From: Spirochaetota bacterium
GTDB taxonomy: Bacteria > Spirochaetota > UBA4802 > UB4802
NCBI GenBank assembly: GCA_029548025.1
Contig: JAKPOE010000002.1
Coordinates: 1-10,787 of the forward strand
Direction of reading: 5' to 3'
Length of the DNA stretch: 10,787 nt
Shown here: one piece after another, positions 7,321 through 10,787 of the stretch
Position numbering within the stretch: the first letter of the stretch is position 1
How the letters are laid out: every line of letters begins with the position of its first letter
Notes under the pieces: generated by a model
The model's input: the letters and a program-made list of their open reading frames with translations, nothing else
Database searches by the model: none
Told to the model about the DNA's origin: nothing
Made by a program: the position numbers and the translations under genes

Positions 7321-8637
7321 ATGGATGTTGTAATGCTTTCACGTATACAATTTGGACTGGCCGCTGGTGTTCACTTTATATTTCCTTCATTAACACTGGG
7401 GCTTACCCTTTTAGTGCTTATCTATGAATATAAGTTTTACAAAACAGATGATGACATTTTTAAAACTATTAGTTCATTTTTTATTAAAATACTGGGGCTT
7501 GTGTTTGCATTAGGTGTGGCAACCGGTATTGTGCTTGAGTTTTCATTTGGTACAAACTGGGCTGAATATTCCCGAATGGTTGGCGATATATTTGGTGCGC
7601 CACTTGCAGCAGAAGGGATATTTGCTTTTTTCCTTGAATCAGTATTTCTGGGGGTGCTGCTTTTTGCCCGCAACAGGGTATCAAAAAAGGTTTATTTGCT
7701 TTCAGCGTTTCTGGTATTCTTTGGCTCGCATCTTTCAGGTTTATGGATTATCATTGCCAATTCATGGATGCAAACCCCTGCTGGCTTTGCCATTGAAGGT
7801 GGTAGAGCAGTTTTAACCAACTTCTGGGCTGCTGCACTTAACCCTTCCACGCTGGTGCGGTTTGCCCATGTAATCATAGCCGGCTGGATTACCGGTTCGC
7901 TTTTTGCTGCTGGCATTGCTGCATGGTATTTAATAAAGCGATTACATACAAATGAAGCTCAACATATCCTCAAAACTGCATTGATTATATTCTGCATCAT
8001 GTCATTGGCGCAGTTTGCATCAGGCCATATCCATTCAGTACAGGTAACCAGAATACAGCCCGAAAAGATGGCAACCTTTGAAGCGCTGTGGCAAACACAA
8101 CAGGGCGCACCAATGTCAATAATTGGCATCCCTGTGGAAAGCCAGAAGAAAACATATTATGAAATTAAAATTCCCAAACTTCTTAGTTTACTTGCCTATT
8201 TTGATCCCAACGCTGAAGTTAAAGGAAGGGATGCGTTCCCTGATGATGAACTCCCACCTGTGGTGCTCCCCTACTTTTCATACCATATTATGATTGGATT
8301 GGGTTCACTGTTTGCGCTTATAGGGATAATAAGTATTGTGTTGCTGCTTACAAAAAAACTATTCAATGCAAGATGGTTCTGGTATGTGTTGTTTTTTGCA
8401 ATCCCTTTACCAATCATTGCCAATGAGTTTGGATGGATTGCTGCTGAGGTTGGCCGCCAACCATGGGCAGTTTATAAAGTATTAAAAACAGCAGATGCAG
8501 TATCAATAATTGTTCCCGCTTCGCATGTAGCTTTTTCATTGGTTATATTATCATTAATCTATCTGATGCTTATAGTGATGTTTATTATGATACTGACTAA
8601 AATTATCAAAAAGGGACCGCAATCAGAAATATACTAA
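7321..8637 (+). CDS. cydA: Cytochrome bd ubiquinol/menaquinol oxidase subunit I
   Basis: A 438-residue polytopic inner-membrane protein, the haem-bearing subunit of the high-affinity bd oxidase that reduces O2 to water with quinol. Key residues are seen: H18 (VHFIFP; E. coli H19), E98 and E106 (PLAAEGIFAFFLES; E99/E107), H183 (RFAHVIIAGW; H186), M324 (HIMIGLG; likely M393), the Q-loop K249 and E254 (K252/E257), and GRQPW (378-382). The protein is shorter than E. coli CydA (522 aa), consistent with the short Q-loop subgroup. The ATG follows GGAGG (7309-7313) with a 7-base spacer. cydB follows 19 bases downstream from its ATG. In an anaerobe it would act as an O2 scavenger and may conserve energy in microoxic conditions. 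Confidence 0.96.
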   Translation: MDVVMLSRIQFGLAAGVHFIFPSLTLGLTLLVLIYEYKFYKTDDDIFKTISSFFIKILGLVFALGVATGIVLEFSFGTNWAEYSRMVGDIFGAPLAAEGIFAFFLESVFLGVLLFARNRVSKKVYLLSAFLVFFGSHLSGLWIIIANSWMQTPAGFAIEGGRAVLTNFWAAALNPSTLVRFAHVIIAGWITGSLFAAGIAAWYLIKRLHTNEAQHILKTALIIFCIMSLAQFASGHIHSVQVTRIQPEKMATFEALWQTQQGAPMSIIGIPVESQKKTYYEIKIPKLLSLLAYFDPNAEVKGRDAFPDDELPPVVLPYFSYHIMIGLGSLFALIGIISIVLLLTKKLFNARWFWYVLFFAIPLPIIANEFGWIAAEVGRQPWAVYKVLKTADAVSIIVPASHVAFSLVILSLIYLMLIVMFIMILTKIIKKGPQSEIY

Positions 8638-8656
8638 TGAGTATGGAGGTTTGAAT

Positions 8657-9646
8657 ATGGATGTAAATATATTTCAGAATATATGGTTTATCATTATAGG
8701 TTTTTTGTTAATGGTTTATTCAATTCTTGACGGATTTGATTTAGGCATTGCCAGTCTTATGCCTGTATTAGCTAAAGACGAAAATGAACAAAAAAAGGTT
8801 ATGGACTCTATATGGCCTGTATGGGATGGTAATGAAGTATGGCTCATTACAGCTGGTGCATCATTATTTGCTGCTTTTCCATTTGCTTATGCAACCGTTT
8901 TCAGTGGTTTTTATTTAGCACTCATGCTGGTGCTGTTTGCTCTCATATTTAGAGCTGTTTCAATGGAATTCTGGTACTATGATGAAAAGCGCAGAAAAAT
9001 ATGGGCAACTGCTTTTACTGCTGGCAGCCTTTTACCTGCGTTACTATTTGGTGTTGCCCTTGGTAATGTTATATGTGGAATCCCTATTGATATCAACATG
9101 AACTTTACCGGAAATTTCTTTACACTGTTGCGCCCTTTTCCACTTGTTATTGGTTTGTTAGGACTATCGGCTATACTTCTGCAGGGATGCACATGGGCAA
9201 TACATAAAATTGAAGGTGAAGTGGCAAAACGTGCACACAGCATTCTAAACAAATTACTTATTGCTAACGCCGTATTTTTTATTCTGGCGATAGTTCTCAC
9301 TATCATTTTTCTGCCTGACATCCTTTCAAGTAGTATTGGATGGATAGGTGCTATTGTTTATGCAGTAGCATTAAGCTATGTATATTTGTCAAATAAGCAT
9401 AAACGAGCAGTGAATGCACTGAGAGGATCATCCTTCGCATTTATTGCACTGTGGATAATGGCAGGCGCTGCTCTTTATCCCAATCTGGTACGAGCAACAA
9501 TAGGTGCCTATAATATTACGATTGTGAATGCCTCTTCAACGGTGTACACCTTGAAGATAATGTCCATCATAGCGTTGATAGGTATGCCCATAGTTATTGC
9601 CTATACTTTTTATGTGTATAAGGTTTTTAAAGGGAAAGTGTCATGA
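8657..9646 (+). CDS. cydB: Cytochrome bd oxidase subunit II
   Basis: A 329-residue polytopic membrane partner of CydA. Family motifs are clear: LDGFDLGI (24-31), WPVWDGNEVWLITAG (53-67) and FRAVSMEFW in the first third, and several hydrophobic helices up to LYPNLV and the C-terminal YTFYVYKVFKGK. I choose the ATG at 8657, which has GGAGGT (8645-8650) with a 6-base spacer; a TTG at 8651 in the same frame lies too close to that site. cydA and cydB are clearly one operon. No CydX-like small ORF follows and no CydCD exporter genes are in the window. Confidence 0.95.
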   Translation: MDVNIFQNIWFIIIGFLLMVYSILDGFDLGIASLMPVLAKDENEQKKVMDSIWPVWDGNEVWLITAGASLFAAFPFAYATVFSGFYLALMLVLFALIFRAVSMEFWYYDEKRRKIWATAFTAGSLLPALLFGVALGNVICGIPIDINMNFTGNFFTLLRPFPLVIGLLGLSAILLQGCTWAIHKIEGEVAKRAHSILNKLLIANAVFFILAIVLTIIFLPDILSSSIGWIGAIVYAVALSYVYLSNKHKRAVNALRGSSFAFIALWIMAGAALYPNLVRATIGAYNITIVNASSTVYTLKIMSIIALIGMPIVIAYTFYVYKVFKGKVS

Positions 9647-9661
9647 TAGTGCAGTTATCAT
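9643..9661. repeat. Small inverted repeat at the end of cydB
   Basis: ATGATA (9643-9648) pairs with TATCAT (9656-9661) over a 7-base loop, overlapping the cydB stop. There is no T tract, so it is not a good terminator. The 97-base gap to the next gene otherwise shows only a GAATGAA direct repeat (9670-9676 and 9681-9687). Confidence 0.25.
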
Positions 9662-9743
9662 CATTTACTGAATGAATAGTGAATGAAGTATCAAAGCAGG
9701 TTTATATTTTTTCGTTAAATATTATTTTTACAAGGAGGAGTAA

Positions 9744-10121
9744 ATGGCTACAAAACAATTAGAAGTGTATAAATGTGATATTTGTGGCAATATCGTTGAG
9801 GTATTGCATGAAGGTAAAGGCGAGCTTGTATGCTGCGGACAGCCCATGAAATTGCAGGTTGAAAATACCGTAGATGCATCAAAAGAAAAACACGTGCCGG
9901 TTGCGGAAAAAACATCTGATGGAATAAAAGTTCAGGTTGGGAGTGTTGAACATCCCATGGAGGAAAAGCACTATATTGAATGGATACAGCTTATAGCTGG
10001 AAGCAAGTCATATCGACAGTTTTTAAAACCAGGTGAAAAACCTGTCGCAATTTTTAAGGTTGATACAGCATCATTTGCAGTCAGGGAATACTGCAATTTA
10101 CATGGTTTGTGGAAAGCATAA
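9744..10121 (+). CDS. dfx: Desulfoferrodoxin (2Fe superoxide reductase)
   Basis: A 125-residue superoxide reductase that turns superoxide into H2O2 without making O2. The N-terminal desulforedoxin domain has the FeCys4 ligands C11, C14, C30 and C31 (CDIC and CCG). The catalytic centre II ligands are H50 (EKHVP, with E48-K49), H70 (VEHPM), H76 (KHYIEW), C117 and H120 (CNLHGLW). All are intact and the length is typical for class I 2Fe enzymes. The ATG follows a strong AAGGAGGAG site. The rubrerythrin gene starts 27 bases after the stop, so the H2O2 formed can be removed by the product of the next gene in the same operon. Rubredoxin (7078) is the likely electron donor. Confidence 0.97.
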   Translation: MATKQLEVYKCDICGNIVEVLHEGKGELVCCGQPMKLQVENTVDASKEKHVPVAEKTSDGIKVQVGSVEHPMEEKHYIEWIQLIAGSKSYRQFLKPGEKPVAIFKVDTASFAVREYCNLHGLWKA

Positions 10122-10148
10122 TCTACCATTACGGAGGATAATAAAACA

Positions 10149-10727
10149 ATGGCAAAAAGTGTAAAGGGAACAAAAACTGAAAAAAATCTATTAGCTGCAT
10201 TTGCAGGCGAATCGCAGGCACGCACACGCTACACCTTTTTTTCATCAGTTGCTAAAAAAGAAGGATTTGAACAGATATCCGCATTATTTTTAGAAACTGC
10301 AGAAAATGAAAAAGAGCATGCAAAACGTTTTTTTAGTTATCTTGAAGGTGGCATGGTTGAGATTCAGGCAGCTTATCCTGCTGGAGTTATTGGCACAACT
10401 TTGGAAAATCTGAAAGCTGCTGCAGCCGGTGAAAACGAAGAGCACACGAAACTTTATCCTGAATCAGCAAAGATTGCCGAAGAAGAAGGATTTCCTGAGA
10501 TTGCATTTCTTTTCAGAAAAGTTGCTGAGGTTGAAAAACACCACGAGCAGCGCTATCTTGACCTGGCTAAAAATATTGAACAGGGCAAAGTATTTAAGAA
10601 AGAACAGAAAGTACAATGGAAATGCCGCAACTGCGGATATATTCATGAGGGTAACTCAGCACCGGAAAAATGCCCTACATGTCAGCATCCTCAAAGCTAT
10701 TTTGAGTTGCTGTGTGATAATTATTAA
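10149..10727 (+). CDS. Rubrerythrin
   Basis: A 192-residue cytoplasmic NAD(P)H-linked peroxidase of anaerobes that reduces H2O2 to water. The N-terminal four-helix ferritin-like domain carries diiron ligands E21 (FAGESQAR), E54 and H57 (ENEKEH), E95 and E98 (GENEEH), and E129-x2-H132 (VEKHHEQRY). The C-terminal rubredoxin-like domain has C159-x2-C162 (KCRNCGY) and C175-x2-C178 (KCPTCQ). Length and domain order match classical rubrerythrin. It sits directly behind the superoxide reductase gene with CGGAGG (10132-10137) ahead of the ATG, and a strong terminator follows. PerR control is expected from other anaerobes, but no convincing PerR box is visible in its short leader. Confidence 0.96.
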   Translation: MAKSVKGTKTEKNLLAAFAGESQARTRYTFFSSVAKKEGFEQISALFLETAENEKEHAKRFFSYLEGGMVEIQAAYPAGVIGTTLENLKAAAAGENEEHTKLYPESAKIAEEEGFPEIAFLFRKVAEVEKHHEQRYLDLAKNIEQGKVFKKEQKVQWKCRNCGYIHEGNSAPEKCPTCQHPQSYFELLCDNY

Positions 10728-10752
10728 TAGTAGTATGGCATATCGATGATTG

Positions 10753-10783
10753 AAAATCCCCTTTATAACAAAGGGGATTTTTT
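10753..10783 (+). terminator. Rho-independent terminator after rubrerythrin
   Basis: AAAATCCCCTTT (10753-10764) pairs perfectly with AAAGGGGATTTT (10770-10781) over the 5-base loop ATAAC, with a run of six T at 10778-10783. It begins 26 bases after the stop codon. It marks the end of the dfx-rubrerythrin operon and, being nearly symmetric, may work in both directions. Confidence 0.85.
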
Positions 10784-10787
10784 ATAC

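Noticed and set aside
7437..7684. Minus-strand ORFs of 66 and 78 codons inside cydA
   Set aside because: They are antisense to conserved CydA sequence and have no recognisable motif.
8977..9321. 114-codon minus-strand ORF inside cydB
   Set aside because: It lies opposite a certain cydB reading frame and shows no domain; it is an antisense shadow.
9647..9743. Possible cydX small subunit gene after cydB
   Set aside because: Only a 4-codon ORF (ATG AAT AGT GAA, then stop) is found and nothing resembles the CydX helix.

Overview
This is an AT-rich bacterial chromosome segment holding 14 protein genes, one of them cut by the left edge. It has no rRNA, tRNA, CRISPR array, transposase or phage gene. 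The host is probably an anaerobe or microaerophile. It carries nearly the full protein set that such bacteria use to remove oxygen, superoxide and peroxide, together with a high-affinity quinol oxidase. Base composition, strong AAGGAG-type ribosome sites and the eno-ftsB-DUF501 gene order do not fix the phylum. A spirochaete or another deep Gram-negative or clostridium-like lineage is possible, but this is a guess.

Left part (1-1566, + strand): the 3' end of a multi-S1-domain RNA-binding protein (ribosomal protein S1-like), followed 5 bases later by an unrecognised 275-residue protein. The C-terminal half of that protein looks like a divergent CheW-like fold.

Middle-left (1563-4478, - strand): a tight operon transcribed leftward. 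It holds enolase (eno), an FtsB/DivIC-like division protein with an unexpected second membrane segment, a DUF501 protein, and a divergent Sua5/YciO/YrdC protein. The last gene runs tail to tail into the S1 operon with overlapping stop codons and no visible terminator. A 333-base gap (4479-4811) separates this operon from the right half and contains a GC-rich inverted-repeat element that looks like a dispersed repeat.

Right part (4812-10787, + strand): an oxygen and oxidative-stress island. In order it holds flavodiiron protein FprA (O2/NO reduction), a PerR-type peroxide sensor of the Fur family, a small HMA-domain metal chaperone, rubredoxin (54 aa), cytochrome bd subunits CydA and CydB, a 2Fe-type desulfoferrodoxin (superoxide reductase) and rubrerythrin (peroxidase). 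A clear rho-independent terminator follows rubrerythrin. The expected working scheme is that rubredoxin passes electrons to FprA, desulfoferrodoxin and rubrerythrin, while CydAB removes O2 at the membrane. PerR is the obvious candidate regulator. A near-perfect palindrome lies where the perR ribosome-binding site should be, and other palindromes lie in the perR-HMA gap and before fprA.
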